Translations under genes and position numbers: made by a program
NCBI GenBank assembly: GCA_020696915.1
Contig: JAJFMR010000056.1
Coordinates: forward strand, 1-13,500
DNA from: Rhizobiaceae bacterium
GTDB taxonomy: Bacteria; Pseudomonadota; Alphaproteobacteria; Rhizobiales; Rhizobiaceae
Reading direction: 5' to 3'
DNA: 13,500 nucleotides
The notes under the pieces: generated by a model
What the model saw: only the letters and a program-made list of their open reading frames with translations
Database searches by the model: none
Told to the model about the DNA's origin: nothing
Shown: positions 7,124-13,500 of the stretch, piece after piece
Layout of the letters: each line of letters begins with the position of its first letter
Position numbering within the stretch: position 1 is the stretch's first letter

Positions 7124-7152
7124 TCTATAACGGAAGGCAGGGGGGATGACAA
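7124..7152 (-). promoter_or_regulatory. Sigma-70-type promoter for rplY-pth
   Basis: TTGTCA (7147-7152) and TATAGA (7124-7129) on the minus strand are separated by 17 bases, close to consensus at both boxes and with ideal spacing. Transcription would start near 7117, giving a leader of about 120 bases before rplY. This is the best promoter match in the window. Confidence 0.7.
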
Positions 7153-7291
7153 GACGGAGCCCAAGTGGTGCAACGTCGAACGGAACGACGGCGTCTTGAT
7201 CGTCACAGCCACGTTCTTATCAGGCGATTGCGACTCCGGACGTGCCTGCCGAAAGGCCCGGCGTTTTCGCGCCTGGACATCGATTTGACCT

Positions 7292-7321
7292 CGTGCCGCT
7301 TCGTTCTTCAGGCCCGGCACG
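7292..7321 (+). repeat. Inverted repeat in the leader of the TRIC-family gene
   Basis: Perfect 7-base arms CGTGCCG and CGGCACG with a 16-base spacer, ending 25 bases before the start codon. It could form an mRNA stem-loop or be a dimeric operator, or be chance in GC-rich DNA. Confidence 0.3.
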
Positions 7322-7346
7322 CTAAGCTTTCGCGGGCGGAGCCGTG

Positions 7347-8015
7347 ATGATTACTATCGAAACCTTCGTGCGTTTTCTCGACCTGGGGGGCACCTTCGTT
7401 TTCGCGTTGAGCGGTGCGGTTGCCGCGGTCAATCGCCGTCTCGACGTTTTCGGCATCCTCGTCCTGGCCTTCGTGACCGGAAACGTCGGCGGCATCACCC
7501 GCGATCTGCTGATCGGCGCGGTCCCCCCGGCGGCCCTTACGGACAGTCTGTATCTCCTGGTCTCCGTGGTCGCCGGCCTCGTCACCTTCTCCTGGTATGC
7601 CGGGGTCGACAGGCTGCGCACCCCCGTGCTGCTGTTCGATGCGGCGGGACTGTCGTTCTTCGCGATCGCCGGCGCGCAAAAGGCCGTCGAATTCGGGTTG
7701 AGCCCTGTTTCGGCAGCTCTCCTGGGAATGTTGACCGGCATCGGCGGCGGCATGCTGCGCGACGTTCTCATCGCGGAGATCCCGCAGGTGCTGCGTTCCG
7801 ATCTGTACGCCGTCGCAGCGCTTGCCGGCGCATCCACCGTCGTCATCGGCAATATGGCCGGTCTTCCCTACGGCGTCTCAGCCGTGGCCGGAGGCGTTCT
7901 GTGCTTCGGCCTCCGCTTCATGGCGATCAGGCACCGCTGGCACCTGCCGACCGCACATCTGTCGGCGAATGCCCGCGCGGAGGCAGACCCGTCGAACGAT
8001 GAGAAACCCCACTGA
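7347..8015 (+). CDS. TRIC/UPF0126-family membrane protein (YadS/YicG-like)
   Basis: This 222-residue polytopic inner-membrane protein has an internal repeat. Each half is about three hydrophobic helices and carries a glycine-rich G-G-x-x-R-D motif: GGITRD at 48-53 and GGGMLRD at 133-139. These motifs, in an inverted-repeat fold, define the prokaryotic trimeric intracellular cation channel family (Pfam UPF0126/TRIC). Some members have been proposed as glycine transporters, so the cargo (K+ or glycine) stays open. GGAG at 7338-7341 lies 5 bases before ATG 7347; GTG 7344 is a less likely in-frame start. It has its own unit, divergent from rplY and convergent with prs. Its stop codon lies within a perfect 12-base palindrome (ACTGAGCTCAGT, 8011-8022), and a small CGGCGGTCGCCG hairpin sequence follows; together these might slow or end transcription. 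Confidence 0.9.
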   Translation: MITIETFVRFLDLGGTFVFALSGAVAAVNRRLDVFGILVLAFVTGNVGGITRDLLIGAVPPAALTDSLYLLVSVVAGLVTFSWYAGVDRLRTPVLLFDAAGLSFFAIAGAQKAVEFGLSPVSAALLGMLTGIGGGMLRDVLIAEIPQVLRSDLYAVAALAGASTVVIGNMAGLPYGVSAVAGGVLCFGLRFMAIRHRWHLPTAHLSANARAEADPSNDEKPH

Positions 8016-8093
8016 GCTCAGTCGGCGGTCGCCGGTTCCCGTTTGGCAACGATGCCCGCGGCCGTCGAGGTCGCACGTTTCGTTCCATTGTGC

Positions 8094-9029
8094 CTAATCG
8101 AACAGGCTCGACACCGACTCCTCGCTCGCCGTGCGCGAGATGGCCTCGCCGATCAGGTCGGCGATCGACACCACCCTGATGTTATGCGCGGCCTCCACTG
8201 CGGACGTCGGCTGGATGGAATCAGTGATGACCAGCTCCTGAAGCCGCGAACCGGCGATGCGTGCGGCAGCGCCGCCCGAGAGCACGCCATGCGTGATGTA
8301 GGCGGTGACGTTCGTCGCGCCCTGCGCGAGCAGCGCGTCCGCTGCGTTGCAGAGCGTGCCGCCCGAATCGACGATGTCGTCGATCAGCAGGCAGTCCTTG
8401 CCGCGGATGTCGCCGATGATGTTCATCACCTCCGACTCGCCGGGCCGCTCGCGGCGCTTGTCGACGATGGCGAGTTGCGCGTCGAGGCGCTTGGCGAGCG
8501 CCCGGGCGCGAACCACGCCGCCGACATCGGGCGACACCACCATGACGTTGGCAAGCTGCTTGAACTTGGCCTTGACGTCGCGCGCCATCACCGGAACCGA
8601 AAACAGGTTGTCGGTCGGAATGTCGAAGAAACCCTGGATCTGTCCGGCATGCAGGTCGAGGGTCAGCACGCGGTTGGCGCCGGCCCGGGTGATCATGTTG
8701 GAGACCAGCTTGGCCGAAATGGGCGTGCGTCCGGAAGCCCGGCGGTCCTGTCGGGCGTACCCGAAGTAGGGGATCACGGCCGTGATGCGGCGCGCCGACG
8801 ACCGCATGAACGCATCGATCATGATCAGCAGCTCCATCAGATGATCGTTCGTCGGATAGGAGGTCGACTGCAGCACGAACACGTCCTGCCCGCGGACGTT
8901 CTCCTGGATTTCGACGAAGATCTCCTGATCCGCGAAGCGCCTGACGCTGGCTTTTCCGACCGGGATGTTGAGGTAGCGCGCGACCGCCTCGGCCAGGGCT
9001 CGGTTGGAGTTACCGGCAAAGAGTTTCAT
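8094..9029 (-). CDS. prs: Ribose-phosphate pyrophosphokinase (PRPP synthase)
   Basis: It makes PRPP from ribose 5-phosphate and ATP, feeding nucleotide, histidine and tryptophan synthesis. The 311-residue product is a standard class I enzyme. It has RFADQEIFVEI (31-41), the ATP loop PYFGYARQDR (87-96), the metal and ribose-5-phosphate region DLHAGQIQGFF with His127 (125-135), the catalytic flexible loop with KRR (191-193), and the PRPP-binding motif LIDDIVDSGGTL (215-226). AGGAAG at 9035-9040 lies 5 bases before ATG 9029. It is preceded by a 140-base gap that contains a possible promoter, so it is probably transcribed on its own as well as at the end of the lgt-side cluster. It is the enzyme that supplies apt's cosubstrate, though the two genes are far apart and divergent. 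Confidence 0.98.
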   Translation of the reverse strand: MKLFAGNSNRALAEAVARYLNIPVGKASVRRFADQEIFVEIQENVRGQDVFVLQSTSYPTNDHLMELLIMIDAFMRSSARRITAVIPYFGYARQDRRASGRTPISAKLVSNMITRAGANRVLTLDLHAGQIQGFFDIPTDNLFSVPVMARDVKAKFKQLANVMVVSPDVGGVVRARALAKRLDAQLAIVDKRRERPGESEVMNIIGDIRGKDCLLIDDIVDSGGTLCNAADALLAQGATNVTAYITHGVLSGGAAARIAGSRLQELVITDSIQPTSAVEAAHNIRVVSIADLIGEAISRTASEESVSSLFD

Positions 9030-9077
9030 GCAGCCTTCCTGGCGAGGACCCGGCGAGGAGCCATCCGATTGAACGGG

Positions 9078-9105
9078 CTTTTAGCGCCCTTCGCTCCCAT
9101 TGCAA
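9078..9105 (-). promoter_or_regulatory. Candidate promoter for prs
   Basis: On the minus strand, TTGCAA (9100-9105) and TAAAAG (9078-9083) are 16 bases apart in the gap upstream of prs. Both boxes are partial matches; position is the main support. Confidence 0.35.
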
Positions 9106-9169
9106 GCGGCAGCCCGCCTTCCATCCGAAGAATCGGTGCATACACCTGCCTTCCGGATTCGCGCACCGG

Positions 9170-9721
9170 TCAGCTTGCGCTTCCTGCGAGCCAGGCGGCG
9201 AGCTGGTCGATCGTATCGTCGGCAATCGCCTGCATGGTCGCCGGGGACGCCGCACTCCAGTCACCGGCGCCGCCCGCAGCCTCCTGTCGCCCGTCGATCC
9301 GGTGCAGGCGGTTGCCGGCCGGATCATAGATATCCCAGACATAGATGATCGTCGTGTCCCTGCCTTCGGAAATTGCCGAGAAATAGCCCTTCAGCACATG
9401 CGTGGTGCTCGGATCGGCGTTGCCCGCGACGGCGATTCGGCGTGATCTGGCGCGCGCCGCGAGGCGTTCGGTCAGAGGTGTCGCAGCGGCGACGCTGGCG
9501 CCGACGATCGGGTCGATATGCAGGCGAACGCCGGACGGCACGAGCGCAGCCTCGACCGCCGGTGCCCCGGTCAGGCCGGCATCCCCCTCTGCCGCGAGCG
9601 CACCTGCGGCCGGAGGAGCCGCGGCAATCGCCGACGGATTGAGAACGTCCTGCGTACTGGAGCAGCCGGCAATGGCGATGGCTGCCGACAGAAAGCCAAC
9701 CAGGAACGGCAGATGTCTCAT
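9170..9721 (-). CDS. Predicted lipoprotein of unknown function
   Basis: I do not recognise a named family. The product has 183 residues with a clear lipoprotein signal: MRHLPFLVGFLSAAIAIAGC, with the lipobox IAGC and lipidated Cys at residue 20. Residue 21 is Ser rather than Asp, which would favour transport to the outer membrane if Lol rules hold. An Ala/Pro-rich linker (about 30-60) follows. The C-terminal domain begins near LVPSGVRLHIDPIVG and includes TTHVLKGYFSAISEGRDTT, IIYVWDIYDPAGNRLHRIDG and a final helical stretch (DDTIDQLAAWLA). It looks like a small periplasm-facing alpha/beta domain. GGGAGGG (9729-9735) lies 7 bases before ATG. It is 46 bases downstream of the M24-type gene, in the cluster headed by lgt, the enzyme that would lipidate it. 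Confidence 0.85.
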   Translation of the reverse strand: MRHLPFLVGFLSAAIAIAGCSSTQDVLNPSAIAAAPPAAGALAAEGDAGLTGAPAVEAALVPSGVRLHIDPIVGASVAAATPLTERLAARARSRRIAVAGNADPSTTHVLKGYFSAISEGRDTTIIYVWDIYDPAGNRLHRIDGRQEAAGGAGDWSAASPATMQAIADDTIDQLAAWLAGSAS

Positions 9722-9767
9722 CCCGGCGCCCTCCCTGTCGTCTGCCCGCGAGTTTCGGAATATGCAG

Positions 9768-10919
9768 TCACTGCACGATCAAGTCGAGATCATGCCGCGA
9801 CAGCGGCCGCGGCTGCGAATCGGTGGTGAGGTAGGTGCGTCCGAGCGTCATTGCCGTCTCGGTTTCCGAGTCCATGATGATCATGTGCGCAAACAGCGTC
9901 ATGTTGGGGGCGATCGGTTCCGGATTGCCCTGATAGAACATCGGCATGTCCATCCAGGACGGCGTGAAGCGCGCACCGAGCGAATAACCGCAGGCGTTGA
10001 GGCGGTGCTTGCTCAGTCCGTGCGCTTCCATGGTCTTGGCGTGGGCATCGAAGACATCGCCGAACGTGTTTCCGGGGACCATCGCCTTCTCGACGGCCAG
10101 GAGCGCGGCGCGGGCGGCTTCGAACAGCTCCTGATGCCGCTTCGAGACCCTGCCGGTCAGCACGGTTCGCATCATCGCGGCGTGGTAATGATGGAAGACG
10201 CCCGCCCATTCCAGCGTCAGCTGATCGTTCTTGGCGAGCTTGCGGCGGCCCGCCTTGTAGCGGCAAAGCAGCGCGTCGGCTCCCGAGCCGATGATGAATT
10301 CATTCGCCGGATAGTCGCCGCCGCCGGCGAAAACCGCCCCTTGCAGGGCGGCAAGGATGGCGGCTTCGTCGCCGCCCTGCCTGATCAGCGGCAGCGCGCT
10401 GTCGAGCGCGTCGTCGGCAAGCGCGGCAGCCTTCTCGGCCTTCCTGATCTCGGCTGGGCTCTTGAACAGCCGGAGACGGTCGACGATGCCGGAGGCGTCG
10501 GCGATCTGACCGAACGTGCGCAATTGCTCGTCAAGCCGGCGGCCGTTGAACGCGGTGAGGCCGTGCGTGTCGTATTCCACGCCGATACGGGCGCCGAGCA
10601 GATCGAGGTCGTTGAGCAGGTTGCGGAGATCGACGGCGGGGTTCGCGCCCTCCCGGTCCGTCCACAGCACGATGTTCTCGATGATGGAAGTGTGGCGGGC
10701 CTGTCTGAGATCGGCGGAACGCGTGAGCAGCGTCATCGAGCCATCCGACTTGACCACCAGCGACTGGAAGAAGCAGAAGCCGAACGTGTCGTAGCCGGTC
10801 AGCCAGTACATGCTTTCCTGGGCGAACAAAAGAACGGCGTCGAGCTTCCGCTCCGCCATTTCGATCATCAGCCGGTCGCGACGGGCATCGAACTCGGTGC
10901 GTTCAAAGTGCAGCGCCAT
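9768..10919 (-). CDS. Creatinase/pita-bread fold protein, M24 peptidase-like, probably without metal ligands
   Basis: The 383-residue protein has the two-domain M24B layout: a creatinase-type N-terminal domain (about 8-150, with YWLTGYDTFGF at 38-48 and RLRLFKSPAEIRKAEKAA at 148-165) and a C-terminal pita-bread domain. In true Xaa-Pro aminopeptidases the domain holds five metal ligands (Asp, Asp, His, Glu, Glu). Here the matching blocks read LEWAGVFHHYHAAMMRT (236-252), GYSLGARFTPSW (311-322), TLFAHMIIMD (341-350) and AMTLGRTYLTT (356-366), so these ligands appear replaced. The pattern resembles non-peptidase members such as creatinase and ectoine hydrolase. A small-molecule amidohydrolase is therefore more likely than a peptidase; the substrate is unknown. 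Native translation starts at ATG 10919, with GGAGG 9 bases upstream. The frame is also open further upstream through the damaged pgeF. Confidence 0.85.
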   Translation of the reverse strand: MALHFERTEFDARRDRLMIEMAERKLDAVLLFAQESMYWLTGYDTFGFCFFQSLVVKSDGSMTLLTRSADLRQARHTSIIENIVLWTDREGANPAVDLRNLLNDLDLLGARIGVEYDTHGLTAFNGRRLDEQLRTFGQIADASGIVDRLRLFKSPAEIRKAEKAAALADDALDSALPLIRQGGDEAAILAALQGAVFAGGGDYPANEFIIGSGADALLCRYKAGRRKLAKNDQLTLEWAGVFHHYHAAMMRTVLTGRVSKRHQELFEAARAALLAVEKAMVPGNTFGDVFDAHAKTMEAHGLSKHRLNACGYSLGARFTPSWMDMPMFYQGNPEPIAPNMTLFAHMIIMDSETETAMTLGRTYLTTDSQPRPLSRHDLDLIVQ

Positions 10920-10923
10920 AGGG

Positions 10924-11723
10924 TCAATCCTCCAGAACGATCGCTGAAATCTGCCGCCCGTAGTCGGCCTCGGACCGGTGGGTGGTCCGGCGATAGGAAT
11001 AGAAAAGCCGTTCTTCCGCGTAGGTGCAGCGATCCAGGAACGAAGCGGCCACCCCCGCCGCCGCGAGGCGGTCGACGGTGTAGCGATTGAGGTCGAAGAG
11101 CGCGTGCCCCGGAGTTCCGGAGGCCACGAAGTAGCGCGAATTGCAGGCGTCCGCGGCAACAAAGCGGTCCACGAATTCCGGCCCCACTTCGTAATTTCTC
11201 GCGCTGATCGAGGGACCGAGCACCGCGACGATTGCGCCCCGCGAGGCGCCGAGACGCTCCATCGCCGCCACCGTGTTTTCGAGGACGCCGCCGAGGGCGC
11301 CTTTCCAGCCGGCATGCGCGGCGCCGACGATCCGGGCATGCGGATCGGCAAACAGCACGGGACCGCAATCGGCCGTAGACGCCCCGACGGCGATTCCCGG
11401 ACGGTCGGTGACGAGGGCGTCGGCTTTCGGGCGCTCGCCCGGGAAGGGCTCGCGCACGACGATTCGGCTGCAACGCCCATCGATGCCGCCACGCGGCGGC
11501 GGTTCTCGCTGACCAGCGACTGGTCGTCGGCCGAGCCGGTGCCGATGTTCAGGCTGCCATAGATGCCCCGCGAAACGCCGCCGAGGCGGGTGAAATAGCC
11601 ATGACGGATGCCGGCGGCAGCGTCGAGCAGAGGCGAGCGCAGCGGCTCCGGCTTGCTGGGGTCGAGCATCGCCGCCTTGTTGTCTTGCGGCGCGCTTTCG
11701 TCAAGGCCAAGTTTTCGGCTCAT
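10924..11723 (-). pseudogene. pgeF: Disrupted PgeF / multicopper-oxidase-like (YfiH/LACC1) protein
   Basis: PgeF homologues (YfiH, YlmD, LACC1/FAMIN) edit peptidoglycan precursors in E. coli and have purine nucleoside phosphorylase and related activities. Here the N-terminal part reads in one frame from ATG 11723, with the family blocks IRHGYFTRLGGVS (39-51) and YGSLNIGTGSADD (55-67), through ENRRRVAASMGVAAE to about 11463. The rest reads in another frame from about 11460: VVREPFPGERPKADALVT, STADCGPVLFADP, AAHAGWKGALGGV, LGPSISARNYEVG, CTYAEERLFYSYRR, ending ISAIVLED and TGA at 10924-10926. The expected dozen or so residues between them, with the conserved Q-x-H-S metal-ligand motif, are in no frame here. 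A loss of 3n+1 bases fits. Cys (ADC) and His (HAGW) ligands remain. The start overlaps the upstream stop (ATGA). A real mutation or an assembly error are both possible. Confidence 0.85.
10929..10933 (-). promoter_or_regulatory. Ribosome binding site of the M24-type gene
   Basis: GGAGG on the minus strand, 9 bases before ATG 10919 and inside the last codons of pgeF. It supports independent initiation at 10919 and argues that the longer open frame reaching to 11723 is not the real gene. Confidence 0.75.
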
Positions 11724-12835
11724 CCCCGACCTCGTTTTTTGGAGCGGCGATGGCCGGCGAAGGGCGGAACCTCGACATCGGCGGGCAGGACCGCCAACAC
11801 CTTGAACAGCGTGCCCATCCCGTCCTCGCCGGCGAGGCGCTCCACCGCAGCCGCTATCCTGCCCCGCTCCGCCTCGTTCGCTCTTGCGCCGAGCCGGCCG
11901 GCGCGCTCCGCGAGACCCATGGCCAGCAGGAACCCGCCCTGGGTCATGACATCCGTCAGGAGGCCGCGGGATCGCGCGGCAGCGGCCAGCGCCGCGAAGT
12001 CCACATGTGCGGTGAGATCCGCCTCGCCAGGGTTTTCCAGGACAGGTTCGGGCCGGTGCCTGCGAACCGCCTGCAGAGTGTCGCCGAGACCGGGCTCGAC
12101 ATGGCCATAGTCCAGGAACAGGCCGGCACCGCCACCGGATGCAATGCGTCCGGCGATTGCCGACATCAAGGCGGCGCGGGCGGGAGCGAGCTCCGCGATG
12201 GCGCCTGGTGCGGCGCCTGCGGCGGCGGCCGGCAGGAGGGCAGGGTCGACGAACCCGGCGCCGGCCGCGAAACGGAGCCCGCCGTGGTCGTCAACGCCGA
12301 CCAGCCGCTCCCGCCATGCGTCTCCGATGCGCACGAACTGCCGGATCGGCACGGCGTCGAACAGTTCGTTGCCGACGATCAGCAGCGGCGCCTGCGGCGG
12401 CAGTGTTTCGATGTCCTCATGCCAGGTGATTGCGTCGGACATGCCGGCCAGCGCCGCCTGCTGCAGCCCGGCGAGTCGAGGGCTGGTCTCGACGATGGCG
12501 AGGTCCGCCCGGGCGGCAAGATCCGGATCGAGCCTGGACAAAGTCCGCAGCATGTCCTTCATCAGCGTGCCGCGCCCGGCACCGATCTCGGCGATCACCA
12601 CAGGCAGCGGCCGGCCGAGCGCCTCCCAGGCCGTGAACAGCCAGACGGCGACCAGTTCGCCGAACATCTGGCTGATCTCCGGTGCGGTAATGAAATCGCC
12701 GTCCCGGCCGAACGGCTCGCGGGTCGTGTAGTAACCGTCGGCCGGATCATAAAGGCAAAGCGCCATGTACTGGCTGACCGGAATGGGCCCGGCCGCTGCC
12801 ACCAGTACCTTAATCCGCTCCTTCAGCCGGCTCAT
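11720..12835 (-). CDS. MidA/NDUFAF7-family SAM-dependent methyltransferase
   Basis: This 371-residue class I methyltransferase belongs to the DUF185/MidA group. The mitochondrial member NDUFAF7 methylates an arginine of complex I subunit NDUFS2, so an arginine of the bacterial NuoD-like subunit is a plausible target (inference). Visible blocks are PVSQYMALCLYDPADGYY (19-36), REPFGRDGDFITAPEISQMF (39-58), the SAM-binding glycine loop EIGAGRGTLMKDML (83-96), an acidic ribose-binding end of strand 2 (IVETSPRL, 114-121), and GNELFDAVPIRQF (155-167), typical of the family. A later FLDYGH also fits. An in-frame extension to 12988 exists, but ATG 12835 overlaps the lgt stop (ATGA) and starts the conserved region. 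It ends by overlapping pgeF by 4 bases, so lgt, this gene and pgeF are translationally coupled. Confidence 0.93.
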   Translation of the reverse strand: MSRLKERIKVLVAAAGPIPVSQYMALCLYDPADGYYTTREPFGRDGDFITAPEISQMFGELVAVWLFTAWEALGRPLPVVIAEIGAGRGTLMKDMLRTLSRLDPDLAARADLAIVETSPRLAGLQQAALAGMSDAITWHEDIETLPPQAPLLIVGNELFDAVPIRQFVRIGDAWRERLVGVDDHGGLRFAAGAGFVDPALLPAAAAGAAPGAIAELAPARAALMSAIAGRIASGGGAGLFLDYGHVEPGLGDTLQAVRRHRPEPVLENPGEADLTAHVDFAALAAAARSRGLLTDVMTQGGFLLAMGLAERAGRLGARANEAERGRIAAAVERLAGEDGMGTLFKVLAVLPADVEVPPFAGHRRSKKRGRG

Positions 12836-13500
12836 GCCGGGGAGGCACGCGCGCTGGCCCGCGACATCGCCCAGATGCCGGCCAGCACCATCGGCAGGGA
12901 CAGCACCATGCCCATCGTCAGCCAGCCGCCCCAGAGATGGCCGAGCTGAGGATCGGGCTCGCGAAAGAATTCGACGACGATGCGACACAGCCCATAACCG
13001 GCCACGAAGGCGCCGGCCACGAACCCCGGCTGCCTCAGCTTCAGCCGCGAGTGGGAGAGAACGCGCAGCACCAGGAACAGGACGATGCCTTCCAGCGCGG
13101 CTTCATAGAGCTGGCTGGGATGGCGCGGGAGCGGTCCGCCGTTTGGAAATTCGACTCCCCAGGGTACGTCGGTCGGCCGGCCCCAAAGCTCCGAATTGAT
13201 GAAGTTGGCGACCCGCACCAGTCCGAGGCCGACCGGCGCCCCGGCGGCGATCACGTCGAACATCGACCACACACCGATGCCGCGGGAGCGGGCAAAGAGG
13301 ATCATCGCGAGCGTCGTGCCGATGAGGCCGCCGTGGAAGGACATCCCGCCCTGCCAGACCGCCAGCACGTCGAGCGGATTGGCCAGGTAGCGGGCGAGGT
13401 CATAGAAGAGCACGTAGCCAAGCCGTCCCCCAAGCACCACGCCGACGGCTGCCCAGACCAGGAAATCGTCGATGTCCTCGGGCTTCATCGGCAGCCCGGA
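12832..13500 (-). CDS. lgt: Prolipoprotein diacylglyceryl transferase (partial, N-terminus outside window)
   Basis: Lgt is the inner-membrane enzyme that moves a diacylglyceryl group from phosphatidylglycerol to the lipobox Cys of prolipoproteins, the first step in lipoprotein maturation. The 222 residues visible cover most of the protein. GGRLGYVLFYD lies near the start, then GGMSFHGGLIG with the family His, the Lgt signature RVANFINSELWGRPT, HPSQLYEAALEG, and several further membrane helices up to the C-terminus. The frame is open through the right edge. An in-frame ATG at 13488 is almost certainly internal, because family members have about 60 further residues with a first membrane helix before this region. 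The stop overlaps the next gene's start (ATGA). A predicted lipoprotein substrate is encoded further down the same cluster. Confidence 0.96.
   Translation of the reverse strand, partial: SGLPMKPEDIDDFLVWAAVGVVLGGRLGYVLFYDLARYLANPLDVLAVWQGGMSFHGGLIGTTLAMILFARSRGIGVWSMFDVIAAGAPVGLGLVRVANFINSELWGRPTDVPWGVEFPNGGPLPRHPSQLYEAALEGIVLFLVLRVLSHSRLKLRQPGFVAGAFVAGYGLCRIVVEFFREPDPQLGHLWGGWLTMGMVLSLPMVLAGIWAMSRASARASPA

Larger units (their letters stand above)
6995..7346. other. Divergent intergenic region between rplY and the TRIC-family gene
   Basis: About 350 bases without a convincing gene. The left part is the rplY leader with its ribosome binding site, hairpin and promoter. The right part (7153-7346) serves the plus-strand gene. 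There I see only a weak promoter-like pair (TTGATC 7196-7201, TATCAG 7218-7223, spacing 16) and an inverted repeat (CGTGCCG 7292-7298, CGGCACG 7315-7321). Open frames crossing it show no recognisable protein features. No riboswitch or tRNA pattern was recognised. Confidence 0.6.

Noticed and set aside
5528..7288. 586-codon open frame on the plus strand
   Set aside because: It runs antisense to pth and rplY, which are unmistakable. The translation is Arg/Asp/Gly-rich with no domain, as usual for a shadow frame in GC-rich DNA.
7153..7346. Glycine riboswitch upstream of the TRIC-family gene
   Set aside because: I looked because the family has been linked to glycine transport, but the conserved riboswitch core is not visible. 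Only a simple inverted repeat is present.
8043..9329. 428-codon open frame on the plus strand
   Set aside because: It is antisense to prs, whose motifs are all intact; it is a shadow frame.
9402..11090. 562-codon open frame on the plus strand
   Set aside because: It is antisense to the lipoprotein, the M24-type gene and the end of pgeF. It has low-complexity composition and no recognisable motif.
11440..11480. Programmed ribosomal frameshift in pgeF
   Set aside because: No slippery run is seen, and a frameshift alone would not replace the missing conserved segment with the metal-ligand His.
12836..12988. N-terminal extension of the MidA-type methyltransferase by 51 codons
   Set aside because: It lies inside lgt in another frame and is Arg-rich. 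The ATGA overlap at 12832-12835 marks the true start.
1..13500. Mobile element, prophage, CRISPR array, defence or biosynthetic cluster
   Set aside because: No transposase, integrase, repeat array, tRNA-linked junction or compositional break was seen. Gene content is core and similar in style throughout.

Overview
The window looks like a piece of chromosome from a high-GC alphaproteobacterium, most likely order Rhizobiales/Hyphomicrobiales and perhaps Mesorhizobium- or Phyllobacteriaceae-like. This rests on gene order (cytochrome bc1 genes followed by apt; rplY-pth-ychF; lgt-midA-pgeF), protein style and base composition, not on a database search. Almost everything is core housekeeping. I see no CRISPR array, insertion sequence, prophage, tRNA or rRNA.

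Layout. Plus strand, 1-1694: the end of cytochrome b, cytochrome c1, an intrinsic terminator, then apt (adenine salvage). Minus strand, read from right to left, 6994 down to 1736: rplY (L25), pth, ychF, a secreted Cys-rich protein of unknown function, a CorA-type metal transporter, and two tandem MaoC-type hydratase genes that overlap by ATGA. A divergent intergenic region (6995-7346) holds a good sigma-70-like promoter for rplY. On its other side a TRIC/UPF0126 membrane protein runs on the plus strand (7347-8015). Minus strand, 13500 down to 8094: lgt (cut by the window end), a MidA/NDUFAF7-type methyltransferase, a disrupted pgeF, a creatinase-fold M24-type protein, a lipoprotein and prs (PRPP synthase).

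Functional themes. Respiration: bc1 subunits, plus a methyltransferase whose mitochondrial homologue assists complex I. Translation: L25, Pth and YchF in one direction with short gaps. PRPP metabolism: prs makes PRPP and apt uses it, but they lie in separate transcription units. Envelope: Lgt, a lipoprotein that would be an Lgt substrate, the exported Cys-rich protein and PgeF (peptidoglycan editing).

The most notable sequence-level observation is the lesion in pgeF. Its N-terminal and C-terminal parts lie in different frames, and the conserved Q-x-H-S metal-ligand segment between them is absent. This looks like a small deletion of length 3n+1 near 11458-11465. The shifted frame happens to stay open into the downstream M24-type gene, so an automated caller could report a false 651-residue fusion. 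The M24-type protein also appears to lack the usual five metal ligands. I do not see a convincing new multi-gene system here.
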